From positions 1 through 46,759 of the forward strand of contig NZ_LFMW01000019.1 in NCBI RefSeq assembly GCF_001050345.1: a stretch of DNA of 46,759 bases, given 5' to 3'. The DNA is from Pseudomonas fildesensis (GTDB lineage: Bacteria > Pseudomonadota > Gammaproteobacteria > Pseudomonadales > Pseudomonadaceae). The notes beneath the pieces are model-generated. The model was not told the origin of the DNA, ran no database searches, and saw nothing but the letters and a program-made list of their open reading frames with translations. Positions 16,377-26,015 of the stretch are shown piece by piece. A program made the translations under genes and the position numbers. Numbering within the stretch: the stretch's first letter is position 1; every line of letters starts with the position of its first letter.

Positions 16377-16990
16377 TGGGCGCCGTTGTTGCCCTGGACG
16401 CGCTGTTCAATGGCGGCCGCGTCTGGAAGGGCCGGCCCACCGCGCCACCGGCAAGCGTGCACCCGACCGGGCTGGCGGCGCTGGATGCGGTGCTGCCCAG
16501 CGGCGGCTGGCCGGAGTCGGCGCTGAGCGAAATCCTCATGGCCAAGGAGGGCGTGGGCGAGCTGCAATTGGTGTTGCCGACCCTGGCGCGATTGTCGGCG
16601 GCGGGGGAGCGCATTGTGCTGGTGGCGCCGCCCTACACGCCGTACCCCCACGCCTGGCAGAACGCCGGAGTGGATTTGCGCCTGCTTTCGGTGATCCAGG
16701 CCGAGGCGCGCGACGCGCTGTGGGCGGTGGAGCAGTGCCTGCGTTCCGGCAGTTGCGGTGCGGTACTGTGCTGGCCGCGCAAGGCGGATGACCGCGCGTT
16801 GCGCCGTTTGCAGGTGGCGGCGGAAACCGGGCAGACCCTGGCGTTTGCCTGGCGATCCTTGAGTGAGGCGATCAATGCATCGCCCGCCGCCTTGCGTTTG
16901 GCGGTTGAGGCAAAACCCGCACAAGTGCGGGTGCTCAAGTGCCGGGGCGGGCTGGCCCACCCGGCGCCGATTGCGCTGGCCGGGCACTGA
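16376..16990 (+). CDS. imuA: ImuA, translesion mutasome accessory protein
   Basis: A 204-residue RecA/SulA-like protein of the ImuA family (LDAVLPSGGWPESALSEIL, like the N-terminal RecA fold; followed by LQLVLPTLARLS and IVLVAPPYTPYPHAW). The Walker A motif is degenerate (AKEGVGELQ), as is normal for ImuA. It works with ImuB and DnaE2 in damage-induced mutagenesis and modulates RecA or ImuB. It overlaps lexA2 by one base and is 7 nt from imuB, so all are translated from one transcript. Confidence 0.92.
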   Translation: MGAVVALDALFNGGRVWKGRPTAPPASVHPTGLAALDAVLPSGGWPESALSEILMAKEGVGELQLVLPTLARLSAAGERIVLVAPPYTPYPHAWQNAGVDLRLLSVIQAEARDALWAVEQCLRSGSCGAVLCWPRKADDRALRRLQVAAETGQTLAFAWRSLSEAINASPAALRLAVEAKPAQVRVLKCRGGLAHPAPIALAGH

Positions 16991-16997
16991 GGTTGCC

Positions 16998-18413
16998 ATG
17001 CGCTGGGTGTGTATTGTCTTCCCGCAATTGGCGCTGGACGGGGTGCAGCGTCTGCATCCCGAGCCGGATCAGCCTCTGGCGCTGCTGGCCGGCACGCCGC
17101 AGCGGCGTGTGCTGCAAACCGTCAATGACGCCGCGCGCGCGCTGGGCTTGCGCCCCGGTCAGTCGCTGACGGCCGCGCACGCCCTGGCCAAGACCTTTGC
17201 CTGCGCCGAATACGACCCCGTGGACATCGAGCGCTGGCAGCAGTTTCTCGCAGCCTGGGCCTACCGCTTCAGTTCCCAGGTCAGCGTGTATTACCCGCGC
17301 GCGCTGCTGTTCGAGATCGAATCGAGCCTGGGCTTGTTCGGGCCGTGGCCGCAGTTCGAAGCGTGTTTGCGCAAGGAATTGACCGAGCTGGGCTTTCGTC
17401 ACCGCATCGTGGCGGCGCCCAACCCGGCGGCTGCGCGGGTACTGGCGAATATCTACGATGGTTTGGCCGTGGCCGATGATGAGGCCTTGATGCTGGCCTT
17501 GGCGCCGCTGCCCATCGACCGCGCCGGCCTTGACCCGCAGGCCGCCACCGCTTTGTCGCGCATGGGCCTGCGCACCCTGTCCCAGGTGCAGGCGTTGCCC
17601 CGGCATACCCTGGCGCGGCGCTTTGACGCTGCGCTGCTCAAACACCTGGACGCCCTGACCGGGCAGCGGCCGCTGGCCCTGGCGTTCTATCAGCCGCCGG
17701 ACCAGTTCGATGTGCGCATCGAGTTGAATTTCGATGTGCAATCCCACCAGGCCCTGCTGTTCCCCTTGCGCCGCTTGACCGGCGATTTGTCCGCGTTCCT
17801 CTGCGGCCGCGACAGTGGCGTGCAGCGTTTCGACCTGCACCTGGAACACGCCCAGGCGCCCGACAGCGTGATCAAGGTCGGCCTGCTGAGCGCCGAGCGC
17901 GAACCGGCGATGTTGTTCGAACTGGCCCGAGGCCGCCTGGAGCAGGTGCAAGTTACCTCGCCGGTGCGCGGCTTTCGCCTGGTGGCCCAGGACCTGCCGG
18001 TCTTCGTGCCGCAGCGCCACGACCTGTTCGACGATCGCCCGCAACAGACCCTGCCCTGGGAGCAATTGCGCGAACGCCTGCGTGCGCGGCTGGGAGATGA
18101 GGCGGTGCAAGGCCTGCGCTTTCATGCCGACCACCGCCCCGAATGCGCCTGGCAAGCGGTGGCCGACAACCGTGCGTGCCCGACCTTGAATAAGGTACAG
18201 CGCCCCGGCTGGTTGCTCCACGAACCGACCTTGCTGGCGGAGCAAGGCGTACAGATATTGATGGGCCCGGAACGCATCGAATCCGGCTGGTGGGACGGTG
18301 CCGATATACGCCGCGACTATTACCTGATCCAGACCCGCGCCGGCCAACAAGGCTGGGCCTATCGCACCGTGGGCCAGAGCGACGGGTTGTGGCTGCACGG
18401 CTGGTTCGCATGA
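16998..18413 (+). CDS. imuB: ImuB, catalytically inactive Y-family polymerase homologue
   Basis: A 471-residue Y-family (DinB-like) protein. It starts MRWVCIVFPQLALDGVQR, where an active polymerase would have the metal-binding DxD aspartate, and LLFEIESSLGLFG replaces the SIDE catalytic motif. The acidic catalytic residues are therefore missing, as in all ImuB. ImuB serves as a scaffold that binds the beta clamp and recruits ImuA and DnaE2. A candidate clamp-binding stretch is QQTLPW near residue 350. Its TGA overlaps the dnaE2 ATG (ATGA). Confidence 0.93.
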   Translation: MRWVCIVFPQLALDGVQRLHPEPDQPLALLAGTPQRRVLQTVNDAARALGLRPGQSLTAAHALAKTFACAEYDPVDIERWQQFLAAWAYRFSSQVSVYYPRALLFEIESSLGLFGPWPQFEACLRKELTELGFRHRIVAAPNPAAARVLANIYDGLAVADDEALMLALAPLPIDRAGLDPQAATALSRMGLRTLSQVQALPRHTLARRFDAALLKHLDALTGQRPLALAFYQPPDQFDVRIELNFDVQSHQALLFPLRRLTGDLSAFLCGRDSGVQRFDLHLEHAQAPDSVIKVGLLSAEREPAMLFELARGRLEQVQVTSPVRGFRLVAQDLPVFVPQRHDLFDDRPQQTLPWEQLRERLRARLGDEAVQGLRFHADHRPECAWQAVADNRACPTLNKVQRPGWLLHEPTLLAEQGVQILMGPERIESGWWDGADIRRDYYLIQTRAGQQGWAYRTVGQSDGLWLHGWFA

Positions 18414-21400
18414 ACACCACGCTCCTACAGCGCGTGCCGCCCATGAGCTACGCCGAACTGCACTGCCTCTCCAACTTCAGCTTCCAGCGCGGCGCGTCCA
18501 GTGCACTTGAGTTGTTCGAGCGGGCCAAACGCCAGGGTTACAGCGCCCTGGCAATCACCGACGAATGCACCTTGTCGGGCATCGTTCGAGCCTGGCAGGC
18601 GGCAAAGGCGGTGGCGTTGCCGCTGATCATCGGCAGCGAAATGCGCATCGAAAACGGCCCGAAACTGGTGCTGCTGGTGGAAGACCTCAGTGGCTACCAG
18701 CACCTGTGCCGGTTGATAACCCTGGCCCGTCGCCGTGCCGAAAAAGGCCGCTATCGCCTGCTGCAAGAAGACTTCGACCAACCCTTGTCCGGCCTGTTGG
18801 CGCTGTGGGTCGCCGACGACAGCGACACCCAGGCATCAATCCAATGGCTGCGCCGCACCTTCGCCGAGCGCCTGTGGCTGGCGGTGCATTTGCACTGCGG
18901 TCAGGATGATGCGCGCCATCTGCAACAACGCCTGCAACTGGCCGCCAGCCTGCACCTGCCGGCGGTGGCCTGCGGCGATGTGCACATGCACGCGCGCGGC
19001 CGCCGTGCCCTGCAAGACACCATGACCGCCATCCGCCATCACGTCCCGGTGGCCGAAGCCGGCACGCGCCTGCACCCCAATGGCGAGCGGCATTTACGCA
19101 GCCTTGAGGCGTTAAGTGCGCTGTACCCGCAGGCGTTGCTCGATGAAACCCAGGCCATCGCCCGCCGTTGCACCTTCGACCTCGGCCAGTTGCGCTATCA
19201 ATACCCGCGCGAGCTGGTGCCCGAAGGCCAGGATGCGAAATCCTGGTTGCGTCACCTCACCGAAGAAGGCATCGCCCAACGCTGGCCCGAAGGGGTCGAC
19301 GCCAAGACCTTGCAGCAAATCAACCATGAGCTGGAGCTGATCAGCGACCTGGGGTACGAAAGCTATTTCCTCACCGTGCACGACATCGTGCGCTTCGCCC
19401 GCAACCGCGGGATCCTGTGCCAGGGCCGTGGCTCGGCGGCCAACTCGGCGGTGTGTTTTGCCCTGGGCATCACCGAGATCAACCCGAGCCTGATGAACAT
19501 GCTGTTCGAGCGCTTCCTGTCCAGGGAGCGAAATGAACCGCCGGACATCGACGTCGACTTCGAACACGAACGCCGCGAAGAGGTGCTGCAATACGTGTTC
19601 CAGCGCTATGGCCGCACCCGTGCGGCATTGACGGCGGTGGTCAGCAGCTACCACGCGGCCGGCGCGGTACGCGACGTGGCCAAGGCCCTGGGTTTGCCGC
19701 CGGACCAGATCAACGCCCTGGCCGAGTGCTGCGGGCGCTGGAGCGAAGATGCGCCGCCTTTGGAGCGCCTGCGCGAAGGCGGCTTCGACCCGCAAAGCCC
19801 GATCCTGCGTCGTGTGCTCACGCTGACCCAGCAATTGATCGGCTTCCCCCGGCACCTGTCCCAACATCCCGGCGGCTTCGTGATTTCCGAGCACCCGCTG
19901 GACACGTTGGTGCCGGTGGAAAACGCTGCCATGGCCGATCGCACCATCATCCAGTGGGACAAGGACGACCTCGACGCCGTCGGCCTGCTCAAGGTGGATA
20001 TTCTCGCCTTGGGCATGCTCAGTGCGATCCGCCGCTGCTTTGACCTGCTGCGCCGCCACCGCAATCGCGACCTCTCGTTGGCGGCGATACCCAAGGAAGA
20101 CGCGGCCACCTACGCAATGATCAGCAAGGCCGACACCATCGGCGTGTTCCAGATCGAATCGCGGGCGCAGATGTCGATGTTGCCGAGGCTCAAACCGCAG
20201 ACCTTTTATGACCTGGTGATCGAGGTCGCCATCGTGCGCCCCGGGCCGATCCAGGGCGGCATGGTGCATCCGTATCTGCGCCGACGGAACAAAGAGGAGC
20301 CCACCACCTATCCCTCGCCGGAACTCAAGGCGGTGCTGGAGCGCACCTTGGGCGTGCCGCTGTTCCAGGAGCAGGTGATGCAGATCGCCATGGTCGCCGC
20401 CGATTACGGCCCCGGCGAGGCCGACCAGTTGCGGCGCTCCATGGCGGCCTGGAAACGTCACGGCGGCCTGGAGCCTCATCAAGAGCGCCTACGTACCGGC
20501 ATGCTGAAAAACGGCTACAGCGAGGCATTTGCCGCGCAGATTTTCGAGCAGATCAAGGGGTTTGGCAGTTATGGTTTTCCCGAGTCCCATGCGGCCAGTT
20601 TCGCCTTGCTGACCTACGCCAGTTGCTGGCTTAAATGCCACGAACCGGCGGCATTCGCCTGTGCGCTGATCAACAGCTGGCCCATGGGTTTCTACAGCCC
20701 GGACCAGATCCTGCAGGACGCGCGGCGCCATCGCTTGCAGGTCCGCCCGGTGGACGTGCAGGCCAGTGACTGGGATTGCAGCCTGGAACCCATTGAGGGC
20801 CAGCAACCGGCGATTCGCATGGGCCTGCGCATGATCGCGGGGTTTCGCGAAGAGGATGGACGGCGCATCGAAACGGCCCGCCAGCGCCAGGCGTTCAGCG
20901 ACATCGCCGACCTCGACGAACGCGCCGGGCTGGATGCCAGCTCCCAGGCCTTGCTGGCGGATGCCGGAGCCTTGCGGGCCCTGGCCGGCAACCGGCACAA
21001 AGCGCGCTGGGAGGTGGCCGGGGTACACAAACAACTGGGGCTGTTCGCCGGCCTGCCCAGCCCCGACGAAGCAGCGGTGGCGTTGCCGGTACCCACGGTG
21101 GGCGAGGACCTGCAGGCCGACTACGCCACGGTCGGCACCACCCTCGGGCCGCACCCGTTGGCGCTGTTGCGCGGCGAACTGCGTAAACGACGCTGTCGCA
21201 GCTCCAACGAACTGTTGGCGGTCGAGCACGGGCGCAACGTCAGCGTCGCCGGGCTGGTGACCGGTCGCCAGCGCCCCGGCACCGCCAGCGGCGTGACCTT
21301 CGTCACCCTGGAAGATGAGTTCGGCAACCTCAACGTGGTGGTGTGGCGCGATCTGGCCGAGCGCCAACGCCAGGCATTGGTGGGGGCGCGGCTGTTGAAA

Positions 21401-21514
21401 GTGGATGGGCGCTGGGAGGCGGTCGGCGAAGTTCGGCACCTGATCGCCGGCCGACTGACCGACCTGAGCCCGCTGCTGGAAGGCATCCATGTGCGCAGTC
21501 GGGATTTTCATTGA
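18410..21514 (+). CDS. dnaE2: Error-prone DNA polymerase DnaE2 (ImuC)
   Basis: A 1034-residue C-family polymerase, the expected length for DnaE2. A PHP domain lies at the N-terminus (YAELHCLSNFSFQRGAS), the palm has PPDIDVDFEHERREEV with two catalytic aspartates, and VDILALGML carries the third. A helix-hairpin-helix and an OB fold (VAGLVTGRQRPGTASGVTFVTLEDEFG) end the protein. It performs translesion synthesis with ImuA and ImuB after SOS induction. The ATG overlaps the imuB stop; a second Met at 18443 (MSYAEL) is an alternative start. Upstream in-frame sequence belongs to the imuB region and is not used. Confidence 0.94.
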   Translation: MNTTLLQRVPPMSYAELHCLSNFSFQRGASSALELFERAKRQGYSALAITDECTLSGIVRAWQAAKAVALPLIIGSEMRIENGPKLVLLVEDLSGYQHLCRLITLARRRAEKGRYRLLQEDFDQPLSGLLALWVADDSDTQASIQWLRRTFAERLWLAVHLHCGQDDARHLQQRLQLAASLHLPAVACGDVHMHARGRRALQDTMTAIRHHVPVAEAGTRLHPNGERHLRSLEALSALYPQALLDETQAIARRCTFDLGQLRYQYPRELVPEGQDAKSWLRHLTEEGIAQRWPEGVDAKTLQQINHELELISDLGYESYFLTVHDIVRFARNRGILCQGRGSAANSAVCFALGITEINPSLMNMLFERFLSRERNEPPDIDVDFEHERREEVLQYVFQRYGRTRAALTAVVSSYHAAGAVRDVAKALGLPPDQINALAECCGRWSEDAPPLERLREGGFDPQSPILRRVLTLTQQLIGFPRHLSQHPGGFVISEHPLDTLVPVENAAMADRTIIQWDKDDLDAVGLLKVDILALGMLSAIRRCFDLLRRHRNRDLSLAAIPKEDAATYAMISKADTIGVFQIESRAQMSMLPRLKPQTFYDLVIEVAIVRPGPIQGGMVHPYLRRRNKEEPTTYPSPELKAVLERTLGVPLFQEQVMQIAMVAADYGPGEADQLRRSMAAWKRHGGLEPHQERLRTGMLKNGYSEAFAAQIFEQIKGFGSYGFPESHAASFALLTYASCWLKCHEPAAFACALINSWPMGFYSPDQILQDARRHRLQVRPVDVQASDWDCSLEPIEGQQPAIRMGLRMIAGFREEDGRRIETARQRQAFSDIADLDERAGLDASSQALLADAGALRALAGNRHKARWEVAGVHKQLGLFAGLPSPDEAAVALPVPTVGEDLQADYATVGTTLGPHPLALLRGELRKRRCRSSNELLAVEHGRNVSVAGLVTGRQRPGTASGVTFVTLEDEFGNLNVVVWRDLAERQRQALVGARLLKVDGRWEAVGEVRHLIAGRLTDLSPLLEGIHVRSRDFH

Positions 21515-21642
21515 GTGAGGAGTTGCCCAGGCCTCGCTGGATGAGCTATATGCAATGAAACGATTTATGGCCGCCAAGCTCCAAGTTTTTATCAGTGGTC
21601 CTGCGCCACCTACCAACGCTTTTCTTCGCCAAGAGCCAACCG

Positions 21643-23355
21643 ATGCATTTTTTATCCAATACCCACGGCTGCGAAGGCTGGGGCGGCGAGATGGCCCAGC
21701 GAATTCGTGCCTTCGACTGGTCGTCCACCGAGTTGGGACCGATTGACCAGTGGTCCTTCAGCCTGGGCAGCGCCGTACAAATGCTGCTGGCCTCGCCCAT
21801 GCCCATGGTGATGCTCTGGGGGCCGTCGGGGCACATGATCTACAACGACGGCTATTCGGTCTTCGCCGGCGGCCGGCACCCGTATTTGCTCGGTACACCG
21901 GTGGAGTTGGGCTGGCCGGAAGTGGCGGAGTTCAACCGCAACGTGCTGGATACCTGCCTGGCGGGTGGCACCTTGTCCTACCGCAACCTGCCGCTGGAAC
22001 TGCTGCGTGAAGGCCGGCCGGAACAAGTCTGGATGGACCTGTATTACAGCCCCGTGGCCGATGACAACCAGCAACCCGCCGGCGTGATGGTCATGGTGAT
22101 CGAGACCACCGAATACGTTAAATCCGAACGGGTGCGCCAGGAGTTGACCCACAACCTGGAGCAACGGGTGGCGGCCGAAGTCCAGGCGCGGTCCGCCGCT
22201 GAAGACCAGTTGCGCCAGTCGCAAAAACTCGAAGCCATTGGCGGGCTGACCGGCGGCGTGGCGCACGACTTCAATAACCTGCTGCAAGTGATCGCCGGCA
22301 ACCTGCACCTGCTGGCCCGCCATGAGCCGGACAACATCCAGGTACAACGGCGTGTCACGGCCGCCATTGCGGCGGTGGAGCGCGGTGCCAAACTGTCGTC
22401 GCAACTCTTGGCCTTCGCCCGCCGCCAGCCGTTGACACCGGCGGTCTACAACCCGCAGCGCATCTACGCAGGCCTTGTCGAACTGCTGCAACGCGCGCTG
22501 GGCGAAACCATTCATATCGACGTGCAATTGCCCCAGGACTCCTGGTGCATCAACGTCGACCGCAACCAATTGGAAAACGCACTGCTCAACCTGGCGATCA
22601 ACGCCCGTGATGCGATGCGCGGCGAGGGCGTGATTCGTATCACTGGCGAAAACATCATCCTCAACCGCAAGGAATGCGCCGGCAAAAGCATCAAGCCGGG
22701 CGAGTATGTGCGCCTGGCGGTCACCGATATTGGCGTGGGCATGTCGCCGGCGATTCTGGCACGGGTGTTCGAGCCGTTTTTCACCACCAAGCGCCAGGGC
22801 CATGGCACCGGCCTGGGCTTGAGCATGGTGTTTGGTTTTGTCCGGCAAAGTGGCGGGCATGTCGAGGTGTGGAGCGAGGAGAGCAAGGGTACTGTGGTGC
22901 AGATGTATTTCCCGCGCAGCCTCGGCGAGGAAAGCCACGAGATCGACGCCGAGCCTGCGCTGCACACTGAAGGCCAGGAGACGATCCTGGTGGTTGAGGA
23001 CAACGAAGACGTACGGATCACGGTGGTGGAACTGCTCGAACAATCGGGCTACACCGTGCTGACCGCCGAGGACGGCGACCGGGCGATGCAAGCGTTGCAG
23101 GGTGGCTTGCAGCCGGATCTGATTTTCACCGACGTGGTCATGCCCGGCCGGGTCAAAAGTACCGACCTGGCTGACTGGGCCCGCGTCCAGGTGCCGCCCG
23201 TGGCGGTGCTGTTCACCTCGGGGCACACCCGTGACATTCTCTCCACCAACCACCTGCTGAGCGCCGATATTCATCTGCTGAGCAAACCCTACAGCCCCGA
23301 TGCCCTGACGCAACGGTTGCGTAGCGTCCTCACCGCTCGACAAGGTTGCCCATGA
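21643..23355 (+). CDS. Hybrid sensor histidine kinase with PAS and receiver domains
   Basis: A 570-residue soluble hybrid kinase without membrane segments. A PAS-like sensor occupies about residues 20-155 (starting AFDWSSTELGPIDQW, a form seen in light/redox-type PAS proteins). A coiled linker leads to the HisKA domain with phospho-acceptor His208 (GGVAHDFNNLL). The ATPase has N-box NLAINARDAM, DIGVGM and GTGLGLSM. The C-terminal receiver has the conserved acidic pair (EDN), Asp497 (FTDVVMPG) and Lys548. Output must go through another partner, as there is no DNA-binding domain. Start ATG at 21643 has AAGAG upstream. The stop overlaps the UvrA-like gene start (ATGA). Confidence 0.88.
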   Translation: MHFLSNTHGCEGWGGEMAQRIRAFDWSSTELGPIDQWSFSLGSAVQMLLASPMPMVMLWGPSGHMIYNDGYSVFAGGRHPYLLGTPVELGWPEVAEFNRNVLDTCLAGGTLSYRNLPLELLREGRPEQVWMDLYYSPVADDNQQPAGVMVMVIETTEYVKSERVRQELTHNLEQRVAAEVQARSAAEDQLRQSQKLEAIGGLTGGVAHDFNNLLQVIAGNLHLLARHEPDNIQVQRRVTAAIAAVERGAKLSSQLLAFARRQPLTPAVYNPQRIYAGLVELLQRALGETIHIDVQLPQDSWCINVDRNQLENALLNLAINARDAMRGEGVIRITGENIILNRKECAGKSIKPGEYVRLAVTDIGVGMSPAILARVFEPFFTTKRQGHGTGLGLSMVFGFVRQSGGHVEVWSEESKGTVVQMYFPRSLGEESHEIDAEPALHTEGQETILVVEDNEDVRITVVELLEQSGYTVLTAEDGDRAMQALQGGLQPDLIFTDVVMPGRVKSTDLADWARVQVPPVAVLFTSGHTRDILSTNHLLSADIHLLSKPYSPDALTQRLRSVLTARQGCP

Positions 23356-25871
23356 CTTCACAGCGTACTATCCCTCCGATCACTGCCCAACGCCCTGGCT
23401 TTGTCCGGGTTCGCGGCGCCCGCGAACATAACCTGCGTAACGTCGACGTGGACATTCCACGGGATGCCCTGGTGGTGTTTACCGGCGTCTCGGGTTCCGG
23501 CAAATCATCCCTGGCGTTTTCCACGGTGTATGCCGAGGCCCAGCGCCGTTATTTCGAATCGGTGGCGCCCTATGCGCGACGCCTGATCGACCAAGTGGGC
23601 GTGCCGGACGTGGACTCCATCGAAGGCCTGCCCCCCGCCGTGGCTCTGCAACAGCAGCGCGGCACGCCGAGCGCGCGCTCCTCGGTGGGCAGCGTCACCA
23701 CCTTGTCGAGCCTGATCCGCATGCTCTACTCCCGCGCCGGCAGCTACCCGCCGGGGCAGGCGATGCTGTATGCAGAAGACTTTTCGCCGAACATGCCCCA
23801 GGGCGCCTGCCCGCAATGCCACGGCCTGGGCCGCGTGTATGAAGTGACCGAGGCGCTGATGGTGCCTGATCCGTCGCTGAGCATTCGCCAGCGCGCCGTG
23901 GCGTCCTGGCCCTTGGCGTGGCAGGGCCAGAACCTGCGCGACATTCTGGTGACCTTGGGGTATGACGTCGATATCCCGTGGCGCGACCTGCCGAAAAAGC
24001 AGCGCGACTGGATCCTGTTCACCGAAGAAACTCCGACCGTGCCGGTGTACGCCGGTTTCACCCCCGAGCAGACCCGCGATGCGTTGAAGCGCAAGCTGGA
24101 ACCGAGTTATCAAGGCACGTTCAGCGGGGCGCGGCGCTATATCCTGCACACCTTTGCCCACACCCAAAGTGCGCTGATGAAAAAGCGCGTCTCGCAGTTT
24201 ATGCAGGGCAGCGCCTGCCCGTTGTGCGACGGCAAGCGGCTGACCAAGGCGGCGTTGTCGGTGAAGTTTGCCGGGGTGGATATTGGCGAGTTGTCGCAAC
24301 TGTCGCTGTCACAGTTGGCCGAGTTGTTGCGGCCGGTGGCGGCGGGGCAGGACGCGATGAAACTGTCGGTGGAAAAACGCCTCGCCGCCCAACGCATCGC
24401 TCAGGATTTGCTCGAGCGGGTCAGCACCTTGACTGAGTTGGGCCTGGGCTATCTGTCCCTGGAGCGCAGCACGCCGACCTTGTCATCCGGCGAGCTGCAG
24501 CGCTTGCGCCTGGCTACGCAGTTGGGCTCGCAGTTGTTTGGGGTGATCTATGTGCTGGATGAGCCTTCGGCGGGCCTGCACCCGGCGGACGGCGAAGCAC
24601 TCTTTACCGCGCTCGACCGTCTGAAAGCGGCGGGTAATTCGTTGTTTGTGGTGGAGCACGACCTGGAAACCATGCGCCGCGCCGACTGGCTGATCGACGT
24701 TGGCCCGGCGGCCGGTGAACATGGCGGGCAAGTGCTGTACAGCGGCCCGCCTGACGGTTTGGCGGACGTTGCAGCGTCGCAAACCCGGGAATACTTGTTT
24801 GCCGAACGGCGCCCGTCGAATGAGTTGCGACGTGAACCCAGTGGCTGGTTGAAACTGGAAGGCGTGACGCGCAATAACCTCAATGACTTGAGCGTGGATT
24901 TCCCGCTGGGCTGCTTCACGGCGGTGACGGGTATTTCCGGCTCGGGCAAATCCAGCCTGGTCAGCCAGGCGCTGCTGGAACTGGTGGGCAGCGGTCTAGG
25001 CCGCGTGGTGGAAAACGACGACGAACCGAGCCTGGAAGACGACGCACCGCAAGCCAGCGGCGGGCGTATCAGCGCTGGCCTGGAACACATCCGCCGCCTG
25101 GTGCAAGTGGACCAGAAACCTATCGGCCGTACGCCACGCTCCAATCTCGCGACCTACACCGGGTTATTCGACAACGTGCGCAAACTGTTCGCCGCCACAC
25201 CGGCGGCGAAGAAGCGCCATTACGGCGCCGGCCAATTTTCCTTCAACGTCGCCAAGGGCCGCTGCCCGAACTGCGAAGGCGAGGGGTTTGTCAGCGTCGA
25301 ATTGCTGTTCATGCCCAGCGTGTACGCGCCATGCCCGACGTGCCACGGCGCGCGCTACAACCCCGAGACCCTGGCGATCGAATGGCAAGGCCTGAACATC
25401 GCCCAGGTGCTGGGGCTGACGGTTGAGCAGGCGGTCGAGGTGTTTGCCGAGCAGCCTGGGGTACTGCGCTCGCTGCAAGTGCTGCGCGATATCGGCCTGG
25501 GTTACCTGCGCCTTGGCCAGCCCGCGACGGAGCTGTCCGGAGGCGAAGCGCAGCGCATCAAACTGGCCACCGAGCTGCAACGCAATGCCAGGGGCGCCAC
25601 TTTGTATGTGCTGGATGAACCGACCACCGGTTTGCATCCACGGGATGTCGACCGCTTGCTCAGCCAGCTCAATCACCTGGTGGACGCGGGGCACACGGTG
25701 GTTGTGGTGGAGCATGAAATGCGCGTAGTGGCGCAGAGTGATTGGGTGATCGATATCGGGCCAGGGGCAGGGGACCTGGGGGGCAAGGTGGTTGCCAGTG
25801 GCACGCCGCAGAAGGTGGCCAAGAGCAAGAAAAGCCGTACAGCCCCGTTCCTCGCCCGAGAACTGATTTGA
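23352..25871 (+). CDS. UvrA-like excinuclease ATPase (class II UvrA)
   Basis: An 839-residue ABC ATPase pair. Two Walker A loops (GVSGSGKSS near residue 45 and GISGSGKSS), two ABC signatures (TLSSGELQRLRLATQL; ELSGGEAQRIKLATEL) and two Walker B motifs (VLDEPSAGLHP; VLDEPTTGLHP). Zinc-finger cysteine pairs CPQCHGLG, CPLCDGKR, CPNCEGEG and CPTCHGAR are present. It is about 100 residues shorter than housekeeping UvrA, typical of class II/UvrA2 proteins, which lack part of the UvrB-interaction insertion and are linked to resistance to DNA-binding drugs. Overlap with the kinase gene indicates translational coupling. Not the main uvrA, which is usually elsewhere. Confidence 0.88.
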   Translation: MTSQRTIPPITAQRPGFVRVRGAREHNLRNVDVDIPRDALVVFTGVSGSGKSSLAFSTVYAEAQRRYFESVAPYARRLIDQVGVPDVDSIEGLPPAVALQQQRGTPSARSSVGSVTTLSSLIRMLYSRAGSYPPGQAMLYAEDFSPNMPQGACPQCHGLGRVYEVTEALMVPDPSLSIRQRAVASWPLAWQGQNLRDILVTLGYDVDIPWRDLPKKQRDWILFTEETPTVPVYAGFTPEQTRDALKRKLEPSYQGTFSGARRYILHTFAHTQSALMKKRVSQFMQGSACPLCDGKRLTKAALSVKFAGVDIGELSQLSLSQLAELLRPVAAGQDAMKLSVEKRLAAQRIAQDLLERVSTLTELGLGYLSLERSTPTLSSGELQRLRLATQLGSQLFGVIYVLDEPSAGLHPADGEALFTALDRLKAAGNSLFVVEHDLETMRRADWLIDVGPAAGEHGGQVLYSGPPDGLADVAASQTREYLFAERRPSNELRREPSGWLKLEGVTRNNLNDLSVDFPLGCFTAVTGISGSGKSSLVSQALLELVGSGLGRVVENDDEPSLEDDAPQASGGRISAGLEHIRRLVQVDQKPIGRTPRSNLATYTGLFDNVRKLFAATPAAKKRHYGAGQFSFNVAKGRCPNCEGEGFVSVELLFMPSVYAPCPTCHGARYNPETLAIEWQGLNIAQVLGLTVEQAVEVFAEQPGVLRSLQVLRDIGLGYLRLGQPATELSGGEAQRIKLATELQRNARGATLYVLDEPTTGLHPRDVDRLLSQLNHLVDAGHTVVVVEHEMRVVAQSDWVIDIGPGAGDLGGKVVASGTPQKVAKSKKSRTAPFLARELI

Positions 25872-25982
25872 TCGTTCCCACGCTCTGCGTGGGAATGAAT
25901 CCTGTGACGCTCCGCGTCACGACTTTAAGCGCAGACGCAGAGCGTCCAGGGCGGCGTTCCCACGCAGAGCGTGGGAACGATC
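25870..25982. repeat. Large REP/BIME palindrome with perfect 26-bp arms
   Basis: Positions 25870-25895 and 25957-25982 are exact 26-bp reverse complements (head GATCGTTCCCACGCTCTGCG). Each arm itself folds (TTCCCACGC...GCGTGGGAA). The interior holds a second palindrome GTGACGCTCCGCGTCAC. It lies between the convergent uvrA-like and transketolase genes. It is a Pseudomonas repeat family, related to the decayed copy at 37486. Confidence 0.85.
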
Positions 25983-26015
25983 AAGGGCGATGATACCGGG
26001 CATCCCACTTTTGTA

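Noticed and set aside
19112..20482. A 456-codon minus-strand open frame inside dnaE2, and a similar 487-codon one inside imuB
   Set aside because: High-GC third-position bias produces long antisense frames; translations are rich in Arg/His/Gln/Gly with no domain.
25669..25993. Short frames running through the REP palindrome
   Set aside because: Composed of the repeat itself; no coding character.
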